Below, one piece after another: positions 36,699-44,888 of a DNA stretch of 64,000 bases. Under the pieces are notes generated by a model. The model ran no database searches. It had not been told where the DNA came from and saw only the letters and a program-made list of their open reading frames with translations. The position numbers and the translations under genes were made by a program. Origin of the DNA: Soonwooa buanensis (GTDB taxonomy: Bacteria; Bacteroidota; Bacteroidia; Flavobacteriales; Weeksellaceae); assembly GCF_900167905.1 (NCBI RefSeq), contig NZ_FUYZ01000001.1, positions 62,001-126,000 of the forward strand, read 5' to 3'. Each line of letters starts with the position of its first letter. The stretch's first letter is position 1.

Positions 36699-37229
36699 CT
36701 CTGGTAGATATATTGTAAGGTCTATACCTGGAGGACAAGTGGCATCGTCCAATATAATATCATTAGGACGATATTCCCAGGATAACTGATTAGCATTAAG
36801 CTTTTTTAGTATTACAACACCCCAACCAACTGAACAGTTAGTGCCAGAGTACAATAATGTTACCTCATTTTGAGCAGCTCGGGTAGCTATACTATAGAGT
36901 TGATTATTATTACTTGTAATATTTTTTGTATCCTGAAGAACGCTATCTGATGCATTTTTAACAACATACTTAACGACAAGTGCATCCATAAAATAAGTCT
37001 TATTAATACTTTTTTCAATTTTATTTTCTTGCTTTGTAAGATATAATGTTATCTTTTTATTCTCAAAGCTTGCTTCATAGACACCTGTATAAGCTTTTAA
37101 CTCATTATCTAAATCTTTAACATACGCATTATTAGGAATATCGTCTAAGTAAGTATTAAGAGGAAGTGTTTGTGCTGTACATGATACAGAAGCTATAAAT
37201 AAGCTAAATAAAACTGCAGTTTTCTTCAT
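36642..37229 (-). CDS. DUF6705-like lipoprotein, paralogue 1
   Basis: A 195-residue lipoprotein. I start it at 37229, where KKTAVLFSLFIASVSCTAQ gives a lipobox (Cys17); the in-frame ATGs upstream give a poor N-terminus. The body resembles the gene just upstream: YVKDLDNELKAYTGVYEASF near residues 30-50, a Cys-containing YSGTNCSVGWGVVILKKLNA centre, ATCPPGIDLTIYLP, and the shared end TKDLIFTKAFDFGEVRTK. It looks like a small uncharacterised lipoprotein family common in flavobacteria (DUF6705-like; name from memory). Only the end of the gene is identical to its paralogue, the rest is diverged. Confidence 0.75.
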   Translation of the reverse strand: MKKTAVLFSLFIASVSCTAQTLPLNTYLDDIPNNAYVKDLDNELKAYTGVYEASFENKKITLYLTKQENKIEKSINKTYFMDALVVKYVVKNASDSVLQDTKNITSNNNQLYSIATRAAQNEVTLLYSGTNCSVGWGVVILKKLNANQLSWEYRPNDIILDDATCPPGIDLTIYLPETKDLIFTKAFDFGEVRTK

Positions 37230-37250
37230 TATAAATATTGTCATATGATC

Positions 37251-37353
37251 CAAAAGCAGCCAAAATTGACTGCTTTTTTGTATATCTAAAAATAGTTTAT
37301 TTTGTTCTTACCTCACCAAAATCAAATGCTTTAGTAAATATTAAATCTTTAGT
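37251..37353 (+). repeat. Direct repeat, copy 2 (identical to 36596-36698)
   Basis: Same terminator and gene-end block as copy 1. Sequence diverges right after 37353. Confidence 0.95.
37252..37281 (-). terminator. Terminator of the second duplicated lipoprotein gene
   Basis: Same AGCAG...CTGCT hairpin as at 36597, directly downstream of the gene at 37297. Confidence 0.8.
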
Positions 37354-37893
37354 TTTGGGAAGATATACTTTAATATCTGTACCTGGAGGACAAGTTTTAT
37401 CTGTTAATATCGTAACCCCTGATACATACTCCCATGATAGTTGTGTTGCATTAAGCTTCGTTAGATTGACTATCCCGTTGCCAACGCCACAATTAGTCCC
37501 ACCATAGGTTGCGAATAGCTTTTGTCCATTATCATCTACCCAATGACTAATAATAAAGTCTTTAGTAAGATTTGAGTTGAAAGTAATACTCCTACTATCT
37601 ATTAATATATTCCCATTATAATCTTTTATCAAATAATTTACAATTAAGATATCTTTATAAAAAAGATTTATTCTATCAAGTAGCTTTTTATTATGTTTTG
37701 TAATAAATAATGTAATGCTTTTACCTTCATAATTAGCAGTATAAGTCCCTGTAAAACCAGAAAGCTCATTATTAGTATCTTTTAGATACACATAGTTGGG
37801 TAATTCTGTATAGAGCGTTTTAAGCGGATATACATCTTGTGCTTTACATGATATTGCAAAAATTACAATAAATAATAATAGTATTTTTTTCAT
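37297..37893 (-). CDS. DUF6705-like lipoprotein, paralogue 2
   Basis: A 198-residue lipoprotein with signal ILLLFIVIFAISC (Cys16). Order of conserved parts is as in the paralogue downstream: YVYLKDTNNELSGFTGTY, the central YGGTNCGVGNGIVNLTKLNA, KTCPPGTDIKVYLPKTKD and the identical C-terminus. Sequence identity elsewhere is only moderate, so this is an old tandem duplication with recent homogenisation of the 3' end. Probably surface or periplasmic; function unknown. Confidence 0.75.
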   Translation of the reverse strand: MKKILLLFIVIFAISCKAQDVYPLKTLYTELPNYVYLKDTNNELSGFTGTYTANYEGKSITLFITKHNKKLLDRINLFYKDILIVNYLIKDYNGNILIDSRSITFNSNLTKDFIISHWVDDNGQKLFATYGGTNCGVGNGIVNLTKLNATQLSWEYVSGVTILTDKTCPPGTDIKVYLPKTKDLIFTKAFDFGEVRTK

Positions 37894-37905
37894 ATTGTCA
37901 TAATA

Positions 37906-37931
37906 TAAAAACAGCCAAAATTGGCTGTTTC
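37906..37931 (-). terminator. Terminator related to the duplicated hairpins
   Basis: AAACAGCCAATTTTGGCTGTTT with a T-rich tail on the minus strand, following the gene at 37939. It resembles the two duplicated hairpins. Confidence 0.78.
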
Positions 37932-37938
37932 ATTTATT

Positions 37939-38409
37939 TTACTTAACAAGGATAATCTCTTTGTGCGACTTTTCTCTTTCGGAATATCGTTCGCCATAAA
38001 GTTTAATAAAATTATTGACAGCTCCTTCGTTAATCTGTTGATTGACAATGAAATTATTCTTAACAATCGTTTGGGCAATGGATTTTTTTAAATTAAGCCA
38101 AGTAGCATCCATCTCTGCAGCTTTGTCCAAATCCGAAAAAACAAATCGTAAATAAAGTTCTATTGAAGGTTTTCCATCTGCATCTTTTTTCAAAGGATTA
38201 ACACTTTCTAAAAGAGCGATTGACATCAATGGCTTATCATCCAAACTGCTTATATGATACACGCAATTACTTGAAAACACACCGCAACCTTCTGCTTCTA
38301 CTTTTGCTATTTCTTTTTTTCCATTATATAACATGTTATTTTTCATACTCTGCGATATCGCAAAACTAGAAAACAAAACACAAAAACCTATAAAATATTT
38401 TTTTTTCAT
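37939..38409 (-). CDS. Hypothetical secreted protein
   Basis: Start chosen at 38409 (156 residues) because KKKYFIGFCVLFSSFAISQS is a proper signal peptide there; the ten residues upstream overlap the glycosyltransferase gene. The mature part has two cysteines (EGCGVFSSNCVYH) and a basic end. No family recognised. The start codon sits 2 bp from the stop of the glycosyltransferase at 38411, so it may be translationally coupled to the glycan operon. Its terminator resembles those of the duplicated lipoproteins. Confidence 0.65.
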   Translation of the reverse strand: MKKKYFIGFCVLFSSFAISQSMKNNMLYNGKKEIAKVEAEGCGVFSSNCVYHISSLDDKPLMSIALLESVNPLKKDADGKPSIELYLRFVFSDLDKAAEMDATWLNLKKSIAQTIVKNNFIVNQQINEGAVNNFIKLYGERYSEREKSHKEIILVK

Positions 38410-38410
38410 A

Positions 38411-39517
38411 TTATGTTGAATAAATTTGTTCATACACACGAATCAAATTTTGTGCTATCAACTTATCATTAAATTTTAATTGAGCAAACTCGTAAGATTT
38501 TTCGGCGCGGCGTTGTCTTTCGGATTCGTTGTCCCAAAGGAAACTTATTTTAGCCTTAACATCCTTAACATTAAGTGGATTAACATAGACCGCATCTTTT
38601 CCGCCAGCCTCGGGCAGACAACTTAGGTTACTGGTGATAACAGCAGTTTTAGAAAAATGAGCTTCGATAACGGGAATCCCAAAACCTTCGAACAAGCTTG
38701 GATACACAAAAATATCTGCCATTTGATAGATACAGGCCAATTCCTCCATCGATACGCCTTCCAAAAACTGAACTTGCGCTTCCAATTTTTCTTTTTTAAT
38801 AAAGCTTAAAATCTGATCGGCGTATTTGGTTTTTCGACCAACCACAACCAACGGAATATCAGTATTTTGCAAAGCTTTAATCACCGTAAAAAGATTTTTG
38901 CGCTCTTCTATTGTACCAACATTTAACACAAATCGTTCTGGTAAATTATATTTTGATTTGACTGTATTAAGCTCTTCTTGTGACTTTTCGGTTTTGAAAG
39001 CCGCATGACAACCTTGGTACACAACAACCACTTTTTCGGCTGGGACTTTTAGCATTTCGATGACATCCTTTTTTGTTTGTTCCGAAATGGCGATAATTTT
39101 GTCAGCAGAATGTGCTGCTTTCTTAAATTTCCAAAAGTGAATTTTACGATCAAAAAATGAATAGAATTTAGGATAATGAACAAAAATCAAATCATGAATG
39201 GTTACAATTTTTTTGATTGTTTTTTTATTCCATTTTAAAGGTAATTCGCCCGATAATCCATGAAAAATATCCGCATCGAGATTCTGCGCATCCTTCCCCA
39301 TTTTGAATTGTCGCGCCATATTTCCTTTCGAAATTGGACTAAAACTTACCGATGGATTTTCAAGAATCGTTTTACCACGTTCGTTTTCACGTTTTGCAAG
39401 AAGCATGTATTTGTTTTCAGGAAAAAACTCTGACAACATCCTCACAAGATCGCGCGAGTAATTGCCCAATCCCGAAGTGTTATTAAAAAAACGTTTGGCG
39501 TCGTATGCGATTTTCAA
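38411..39517 (-). CDS. Glycosyltransferase family 4 (GT-B fold)
   Basis: A 368-residue retaining GT-B transferase. The N-terminal half starts KIAYDAKRFFNNTSGLGNYS, and the C-terminal donor-binding half carries RFVLNVGTIEERKNLFTVIK and the E-x7-E signature SLFEGFGIPVIEAHFSKTA. Adds a sugar from a nucleotide donor to a glycan acceptor at the cytoplasmic face. It is the last glycan gene of a tight minus-strand operon (7 bp from the deacetylase). Donor and linkage cannot be told from the sequence. Confidence 0.93.
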   Translation of the reverse strand: MKIAYDAKRFFNNTSGLGNYSRDLVRMLSEFFPENKYMLLAKRENERGKTILENPSVSFSPISKGNMARQFKMGKDAQNLDADIFHGLSGELPLKWNKKTIKKIVTIHDLIFVHYPKFYSFFDRKIHFWKFKKAAHSADKIIAISEQTKKDVIEMLKVPAEKVVVVYQGCHAAFKTEKSQEELNTVKSKYNLPERFVLNVGTIEERKNLFTVIKALQNTDIPLVVVGRKTKYADQILSFIKKEKLEAQVQFLEGVSMEELACIYQMADIFVYPSLFEGFGIPVIEAHFSKTAVITSNLSCLPEAGGKDAVYVNPLNVKDVKAKISFLWDNESERQRRAEKSYEFAQLKFNDKLIAQNLIRVYEQIYST

Positions 39518-39524
39518 AATCTGA

Positions 39525-40298
39525 TTAATTTATAATATCAACAAAATCCTTTATTGTACAGTATTTTCGCTTGTTTTTGTCAAGCCAAGTGAGAAAAGAA
39601 TCAAACTTTTCGATCATTGCTTTTCCTGTATCTTTTGTCGTAAAGTTAGGCAATTTAAATTCAGGATTCTTGATATCCGCAAATTCCCAAGGATGAAAAT
39701 AAATATTGAGATAGCCATTATCCTTCCAACTTCTCTTAGCTAAATAACGGTAGATAAACTCTGGAAAATTATGAAAACTCAACCAAAACAAAGGCACTCG
39801 AAAATTGGGAGACACCGAAGCAGGCAGTTGTACAACACCTTTTTTAGTAAAATAACGTTTGCTAATGCCAAGATTATTGTAACGTCCTGGCAAATAGGTC
39901 GGATTAATCGACGAGTTGTAAGTATAACCCGCCGCACGCACTTCCTCTTCGTCAACTGGACTCATGCGTGGCATACGAAGACCAACAACCTCGGTATTGA
40001 AAAGCTCTAACAGTCGTTCTCGAGAACTTTTAAGATGTTCATTTTTATAATCGGAATGGTACCAAGTGTGGCTCGCCAACTCGTGTCCCTCATCCAAAAG
40101 TCGTTTGATAAGATCTTGATTATTCTCTGCAAAAACAACCGTCGAGAAAAAGGTTGCTTTGGCATTATGTTTTTTTAATAGATCCAAAATGGCGATAGTA
40201 CCACCTCTGGAAATTTGAATTTGTTGTTCGAATGAAATTTCACCTTTATACTCTAAAGGCATGTCGAACTCTTCAATATCGAAACTAAGTAAAACCAT
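39525..40298 (-). CDS. Polysaccharide deacetylase family protein
   Basis: A 257-residue NodB-type protein. The metal-binding motifs are present: VLLSFDIEEFDMP (Asp pair) and GHELASHTWYHSDY (His-x3-His). Later RMPRMSPVDEEEVRAAGY and FHPWEFADI match the same family, of the type found with exopolysaccharide or PEP-CTERM clusters. It should remove N-acetyl groups from a glycan. No signal peptide, so it may act on lipid-linked precursors in the cytoplasm. Two bases separate it from the GT2 gene. Confidence 0.9.
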   Translation of the reverse strand: MVLLSFDIEEFDMPLEYKGEISFEQQIQISRGGTIAILDLLKKHNAKATFFSTVVFAENNQDLIKRLLDEGHELASHTWYHSDYKNEHLKSSRERLLELFNTEVVGLRMPRMSPVDEEEVRAAGYTYNSSINPTYLPGRYNNLGISKRYFTKKGVVQLPASVSPNFRVPLFWLSFHNFPEFIYRYLAKRSWKDNGYLNIYFHPWEFADIKNPEFKLPNFTTKDTGKAMIEKFDSFLTWLDKNKRKYCTIKDFVDIIN

Positions 40299-40300
40299 GG

Positions 40301-41224
40301 TTAAAAGTTTTTTGACCGAATAATATAGGTCGGTCTATGTTTTAGTTGTTTGAACATCTTACCGAGATAGCTCCCGATGATGCCAAGGATAATAAGCTGT
40401 ACACCACCGAAAAACACGATGGTCATAATGAGCGATGCCCAACCAGAGATTTCGGTTTTTGCAATAAAAGCATAAATGACATACGGAATATAAAGCAAAG
40501 AAATTCCTGAGAAGAAAAATCCAAGATAAGCCGCCATGTATAAAGGTTTTACACTAAAAGATGTTATCCCTGTAAATGCAAATTTTAGCATTTTATTAAG
40601 GTCGTACTTACTGCTACCAGAAAAGCGTTGATCCGCCTCGAAGTGGATAGCATATTGTCGAAAGCCCATCCATTTGACCATCCCACGAAGAAAAACATCG
40701 GATTCGCTCATGGTTTTCATATTGTCAACCACTTTGCGGTCCATCAATCGAAAATCCGAACTTCCTTTTTCTAGTTCGACGTCCGATAAAGAGCTTAAAA
40801 TTTTATAGAAAAAATTAGAAGTTTTCTTTTTAAAAAATGAAATTTCTTTGGGATATTTTCTAATTGTATACACCAAGTCATAACCTTCTTCCCATTTTTT
40901 AATCATTTCAGGAATGAGTCTTGGCGGATGTTGTAGGTCAGCATCCATAGAAATCACCAATTGTCCTTCGGCTTCATCTAGTCCAGCTTTAACAGCAAAC
41001 TGATGTCCAAAATTTCGAGAAAATTCGATGTATTTGACCTCAGCATGTTTGGATGCTAAATCTTCTAAAACGGCTTGCGTATTATCACGACTTCCGTCAT
41101 TTACAAAGACAATTTCGAAGTTATAATCTTCTAAGTTGTTAAAAACCAAATCAATTTCATGGAAAATCTTTTCGAGATTTCCTTCTTCATTATAGGCGGG
41201 TATTACGATGCTAACCTGCTTCAT
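40301..41224 (-). CDS. Glycosyltransferase family 2 (dolichol-phosphate mannose synthase-like)
   Basis: A 307-residue GT-A transferase. SIVIPAYNEEGNLEKIFHEI, FVNDGSRDNTQAVLEDLA and ISMDADLQHPPRLIPEMI carry the DxD metal site and the donor-binding motifs; RNFGHQFAVKAGLDEAEG is typical of GtrB/DPM1-like enzymes. Two C-terminal helices (MAAYLGFFFSGISLLYIPYV and LIMTIVFFGGVQLIILGI) anchor it. Likely makes undecaprenyl-phosphate-sugar for the neighbouring GT87-like enzyme. The ATG overlaps the upstream stop by 4 bp. Confidence 0.94.
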   Translation of the reverse strand: MKQVSIVIPAYNEEGNLEKIFHEIDLVFNNLEDYNFEIVFVNDGSRDNTQAVLEDLASKHAEVKYIEFSRNFGHQFAVKAGLDEAEGQLVISMDADLQHPPRLIPEMIKKWEEGYDLVYTIRKYPKEISFFKKKTSNFFYKILSSLSDVELEKGSSDFRLMDRKVVDNMKTMSESDVFLRGMVKWMGFRQYAIHFEADQRFSGSSKYDLNKMLKFAFTGITSFSVKPLYMAAYLGFFFSGISLLYIPYVIYAFIAKTEISGWASLIMTIVFFGGVQLIILGIIGSYLGKMFKQLKHRPTYIIRSKNF

Positions 41225-42393
41225 GATGTTACTTTATAATCGGTTTCAAAATTTTTGGTCATCAACTCGTAAATAATTCTCAGCCAAACAACGGTACACG
41301 GTAAAGCCTTTAAAGAATATTTAAAAATATAATTCTCTTTTATAAACTTTGGAAACAAATCTGAATTTGAAAAACACGTCAATAACAAAACAAAAACGAG
41401 CAATGCAATATCAATCGGCTTTTTCTCTTTCTGAATTAAAAACCAAATCATAACACCTGGAACTGCAATAATGTAAGTCGGCGACTCTGATCCCGAACTA
41501 AATAACACCGTAAACAAAAGTGTTGAAGCTAAAATTAAAAGTTTAAAAGCAAGATGCTGATATTGTTTAATTCTGATATAAGGCAGCGCAAACAACGGCA
41601 AACCTACCGCCATAAATGTTAGGTTAGAGATGCTAGCATCTTGTAAAAGTCTGCGCACCAATCCCATAACAGAAATATCTTGATAACTGTCAAGGACTTG
41701 GTTATGACCATTTTTAAGTTTAAGCTCTGTAAACCAATCTATGTAAGCTTGCACCCCAAAATGTGGTGACGAATATACCATCGGAATCAGAAAAAATAAA
41801 ATACAAAACACCGCCAAAGCGACAATGAATTTCACTTTGTTTTTAATAAAGAAAAAAGCGGAAAGTCCCACAATACCATATATTTTAACAAAGATACCAA
41901 GCGCAATTGCTAAAGCAGATTTCACTTCTTTTTCTTTATAAATATAGGTTGCAGAAAGTATCAAAAGTCCTGTCAATGCAACATTAAACTGCAAACTAAC
42001 CGAAGCTGTAATAAATTCTTGTAAACAAAGCCACAGAAAAAAAGCTTTATTTTTTGAAGCAAATGGTAAGCTTTTGACAGCAAAAAGAAAGACCAAAGTA
42101 TTGGCGACATTCCACAAGGTGATGCCCATCCAATCTGGCATAATTGCAAAAGGCGCAATCAACGCACTAAAAATAATCCCATAATGATTGCAATCAAAAT
42201 ACAAGTCGGGATAATGGGCATAAAGATTTCGCTCTTTTAACGTATTGAAAAACACGTTTTTAAAAATCAAATAGTTATTGTAAGCGCCAGGTCCTCTTTT
42301 GTATTTTGACAAAGCAGACGCAGCACTTACAATAATATAGATAATCCCAATATACTTAGGATTTGAGATAAAATTTAGGAATTTGGTTTTCAA
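41221..42393 (-). CDS. GT87/DUF2029-like membrane glycosyltransferase
   Basis: A 390-residue multi-helix membrane protein, about nine to ten helices, of the GT87 (DUF2029) type that uses polyprenyl-phosphate sugars on the periplasmic side. The first loop has the conserved region GAYNNYLIFKNVFFNTLKER and NLYAHYPDLYFDCNHYGIIF, with the family aspartate and histidine. First gene of the four-gene glycan operon; it overlaps the GT2 gene by 4 bp, which argues for coupling: the GT2 protein would supply its lipid-linked donor. Confidence 0.85.
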   Translation of the reverse strand: MKTKFLNFISNPKYIGIIYIIVSAASALSKYKRGPGAYNNYLIFKNVFFNTLKERNLYAHYPDLYFDCNHYGIIFSALIAPFAIMPDWMGITLWNVANTLVFLFAVKSLPFASKNKAFFLWLCLQEFITASVSLQFNVALTGLLILSATYIYKEKEVKSALAIALGIFVKIYGIVGLSAFFFIKNKVKFIVALAVFCILFFLIPMVYSSPHFGVQAYIDWFTELKLKNGHNQVLDSYQDISVMGLVRRLLQDASISNLTFMAVGLPLFALPYIRIKQYQHLAFKLLILASTLLFTVLFSSGSESPTYIIAVPGVMIWFLIQKEKKPIDIALLVFVLLLTCFSNSDLFPKFIKENYIFKYSLKALPCTVVWLRIIYELMTKNFETDYKVTS

Positions 42394-42427
42394 GATTTGG
42401 TTATTAGTTTTTCAAAAAAATCAAATT

Positions 42428-43249
42428 CTAAACAGCGACATTGTTCTCACGCAATGCATCGTTAAGAGACGTCTTCTTATCTGTCGACTCTTTTCTTTGA
42501 CCGATGATTAATGCGCAAGGCACTTGATATTCTCCTGCTGGATATTGCTTTGTATAACTTCCAGGAATCACCACCGAACGTGCAGGCACACGACCTTTTA
42601 TTTCGATTGGTTCTGGACCAGTCACATCAATAATTTTAGTAGAAGCCGTTAATACAACATTTGCTCCCAAAACCGCTTCCTTCTCCACATGTACACCTTC
42701 TACTACAATACATCTAGAACCGATAAAACAATCGTCCTCGATGATAACTGGTGCAGCTTGCAAAGGTTCTAGAACGCCACCAATACCAACACCACCAGAA
42801 AGGTGAACATTCTTACCAATTTGCGCACAACTACCAACTGTAGCCCAAGTGTCCACCATCGTTCCGCTATCTACATAAGCGCCGATGTTAACGTAAGACG
42901 GCATCATAATAACGCCACTCGCCACAAAACTTCCGTGTCTTGCAATCGCGTGAGGTACTACTCTAACACCTTTTTCAGCGTAATTTTTCTTTAAAGGGAT
43001 TTTATCATGGAATTCGAATGGTCCAACCTCGATGGTTTCCATCGTTTGGATTGGGAAATAAAGCACCACTGCTTTTTTCACCCATTCGTTAACTTGCCAT
43101 CCGTTGTCAGTCGGTTCTGCAACACGAAGCTCGCCTAAGTCTAGTTTTTCAACAACATTTCTAATCGCATCGGTGTATTGAGACTCTTTTAGAAGTTCTC
43201 TATTTTCCCATACTTTTTCAATCGTTTCTTTTAATTCCTGTAAAGACAT
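42428..43249 (-). CDS. dapD: 2,3,4,5-tetrahydropyridine-2,6-dicarboxylate N-succinyltransferase
   Basis: DapD succinylates tetrahydrodipicolinate on the succinylase branch of the lysine/meso-diaminopimelate pathway. The 273 residues have an N-terminal helical domain (about 1-90) and a left-handed beta-helix of hexapeptide repeats (VVPHAIARHGSFVASGVIMM, MPSYVNIGAYVDSGTMVDT, GVGIGGVLEPLQAAPVIIED). The trimeric family length is 270-280. Upstream of the glycan operon by 34 bp; it could be co-transcribed with it. A structured repeat lies in its upstream region. Confidence 0.97.
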   Translation of the reverse strand: MSLQELKETIEKVWENRELLKESQYTDAIRNVVEKLDLGELRVAEPTDNGWQVNEWVKKAVVLYFPIQTMETIEVGPFEFHDKIPLKKNYAEKGVRVVPHAIARHGSFVASGVIMMPSYVNIGAYVDSGTMVDTWATVGSCAQIGKNVHLSGGVGIGGVLEPLQAAPVIIEDDCFIGSRCIVVEGVHVEKEAVLGANVVLTASTKIIDVTGPEPIEIKGRVPARSVVIPGSYTKQYPAGEYQVPCALIIGQRKESTDKKTSLNDALRENNVAV

Positions 43250-43281
43250 AGTTTTATATTTACTTTATTTAATACAATTTT

Positions 43282-43430
43282 GGGCGTGCCCCTATGTTTT
43301 TGCCAACAGCAAATGCAATCGCCAAAAAACAAGCGGGTCGGTCTACGCACAGTCGCTTTTCTTGTGCTAGCTTCGGCTTCGCTCAGCCACCACAAGAAAG
43401 AGCTCCGACAATGTGCTTCGCCCTCACGCT
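43282..43430 (-). repeat. Structured GC-rich intergenic repeat element (copy B)
   Basis: A GC-rich block between dapD and the NlpC/P60 gene. GCGTG at 43284-43288 pairs with CACGC near 43424-43428; TTTCTTGTG (43358-43366) pairs with CACAAGAAA (43391-43399). Between the arms is a GCTTCGGCTTCGCTCAGC-type hairpin (minus strand GCTGAGCGAAGCCGAAGC). The general plan, an outer short pair and an inner long stem with a GC-rich arm, resembles the element at 10697. No protein coding is credible. From memory, elements of this look are common in Chryseobacterium intergenic DNA. Confidence 0.65.
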
Positions 43431-43454
43431 AAGATAATCGCAAAAATAGTAAAT

Positions 43455-43994
43455 TTAAAGTACGCTACGCGCAAAAAGAAAAGCTTTATTCCAATAAGCT
43501 TCATTAAGGGACGAAATTATCACACCTTTACTTGTAGAAGCATGAATAAACTTAATTTCGCCACTGTTTTCGATATTATTGACAATCCCAACATGCGAAA
43601 CATTTCTGCCACCTGCGGTTGCAAAAAACAGCAAATCTCCAGGTTTAACTTCCTCCACACGAATCGAAGATCCAGTGTCAGCTTGGTCAGAAGAACGACG
43701 TGGTAATTTGTAACTATTATCTTCAAAAACTTTAGTTACAAGTCCAGAACAATCGAAACCAGTTTTGGTATTACCGCCATATTTATAAGGCACTCCAAGA
43801 TATTGTTGTGCATCTTTAACAACATCATTACGGTCACCAGAGACTTTAGAAGTATTGTTAGAGGTATATTTTTTTAGATTAACATTAGACTTGGAAGAAG
43901 CAGACGATTTGTATTTGGATCGACTTACATTTTTCGAAGTCGAACAAGAATACAAAGTCACAGAAGCAATAAAAATATAGACTAACCTTTTCAT
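43455..43994 (-). CDS. NlpC/P60 (C40) cell-wall hydrolase, lipoprotein
   Basis: Murein D,L-endopeptidase type. I start it at 43994 (179 residues) so that KRLVYIFIASVTLYSC forms a lipobox (Cys17). A serine/lysine-rich linker (19-55) precedes the NlpC/P60 domain (55-179). The catalytic residues are Cys82 (GFDCSGLV), His134 (VSHVGIV) and His151 (FIHAST). Cuts peptidoglycan cross-links or short stems. The end of the gene runs into the repeat region. Confidence 0.94.
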   Translation of the reverse strand: MKRLVYIFIASVTLYSCSTSKNVSRSKYKSSASSKSNVNLKKYTSNNTSKVSGDRNDVVKDAQQYLGVPYKYGGNTKTGFDCSGLVTKVFEDNSYKLPRRSSDQADTGSSIRVEEVKPGDLLFFATAGGRNVSHVGIVNNIENSGEIKFIHASTSKGVIISSLNEAYWNKAFLFARSVL

Positions 43995-44115
43995 TAAAAA
44001 TCTTTTACACATCCCAAATATAACGAAAAAAGCTTATGTTTAGTTTGTTGAGCCCACTTTTTTATGTTAATCTTGTGAAAAATTCGACGTTAATTTAAAT
44101 TTACATTTAAGCATT

Positions 44116-44685
44116 ATGCAATTCAAAAAAATTACACCAATATTAATTATATTTTTAATTATTTCTTGTCAAAGTAAAAAAGTAGTAATTAATGAAGATA
44201 ATAGAATTAAAACTGGACATCTGAAAAATAATCTAAAACAAGGAAAATGGAAAATCTATAAAGACAAGCATCTATTGGCAGTAGGAAAATTTTCAGATAA
44301 TAAAATGACTGGTATTTGGAAACATTATCATGCAAATGGAAAACTTCATCAGATTGGAGAATTTAAAGATGATAAACAAAATGGTGTTTGGAAATTTTAT
44401 TATGATACAGGAGAATTTATGGGAACTGGAGCTTTGGAAAATGATAAAATGATTGGATTATGGAAATGGTATCATAAAAATGCTAGTCTCTATACCGAGA
44501 GATTATATGAAAATGGAAAACTAATGAATATACAATCATGTTTTGACAAAAATAATTTACCACAAAATTGTGGCGAAATAATAAAAGGTAATGGCTATTT
44601 ATTAAATCATGATTTGTATAACGAAACTGATAAAGTAGAAAAACACGAGTACAAAGAGGGTTTATTTATAAAAGCCATTCAGTAA
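44116..44685 (+). CDS. MORN/YwqK-like repeat lipoprotein
   Basis: A 189-residue lipoprotein (signal PILIIFLIISC, Cys18). It then holds about five 20-residue repeats of the MORN/YwqK antitoxin-like kind, each ending in a W-K-x-Y-x-x-G pattern (QGKWKIYKDKHLLAVGKF, TGIWKHYHANGKLHQIGEF, NGVWKFYYDTGEFMG). Such repeats are beta strand pairs that bind proteins or lipids. Whether it protects against a toxin, as the YwqK name suggests for some relatives, cannot be told. It precedes the tRNA gene. Confidence 0.85.
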   Translation: MQFKKITPILIIFLIISCQSKKVVINEDNRIKTGHLKNNLKQGKWKIYKDKHLLAVGKFSDNKMTGIWKHYHANGKLHQIGEFKDDKQNGVWKFYYDTGEFMGTGALENDKMIGLWKWYHKNASLYTERLYENGKLMNIQSCFDKNNLPQNCGEIIKGNGYLLNHDLYNETDKVEKHEYKEGLFIKAIQ

Positions 44686-44757
44686 AATTGAACTGGAAAT
44701 CGTTCAGCTGTATATTAATCAAAAATTGCTTACTTTAGCGTCCAATATTTTCAACTT

Positions 44758-44831
44758 GGGGGATTGGCGCAGTTGGCTAGCGCGTTTGACTGGCAGTCAA
44801 AAGGTCACGGGTTCGAATCCCGTATTCTCCA
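44758..44831 (+). tRNA. tRNA-Ala (anticodon GGC)
   Basis: A 74-nt cloverleaf. Acceptor GGGGGAT pairs with ATTCTCC, including G3-T70 (the G3-U70 alanine identity pair). D stem GCGC/GCGC; anticodon stem TTTGA/TCAAA with loop CTGGCAG, so anticodon GGC; T stem ACGGG/CCCGT with loop TTCGAAT. Discriminator A at 44831; the CCA end is not encoded. It reads GCC, alanine. Confidence 0.95.
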
Positions 44832-44836
44832 CAAAA

Positions 44837-44871
44837 AAATCCCTAAACATTTTAGTTTAGGGATTTTTATT
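44837..44871. terminator. Bidirectional terminator after tRNA and T9SS type B gene
   Basis: AAATCCCTAAAC-ATTTTA-GTTTAGGGATTTT with runs on both sides. It terminates the tRNA on the plus strand and the giant gene at 44889 on the minus strand. Confidence 0.88.
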
Positions 44872-44888
44872 TAAGGTTTAATAATTCA

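Noticed and set aside
44758-44831. Integration (att) site at the tRNA
   Set aside because: No integrase, no duplicated tRNA end and no direct repeat found in the window.
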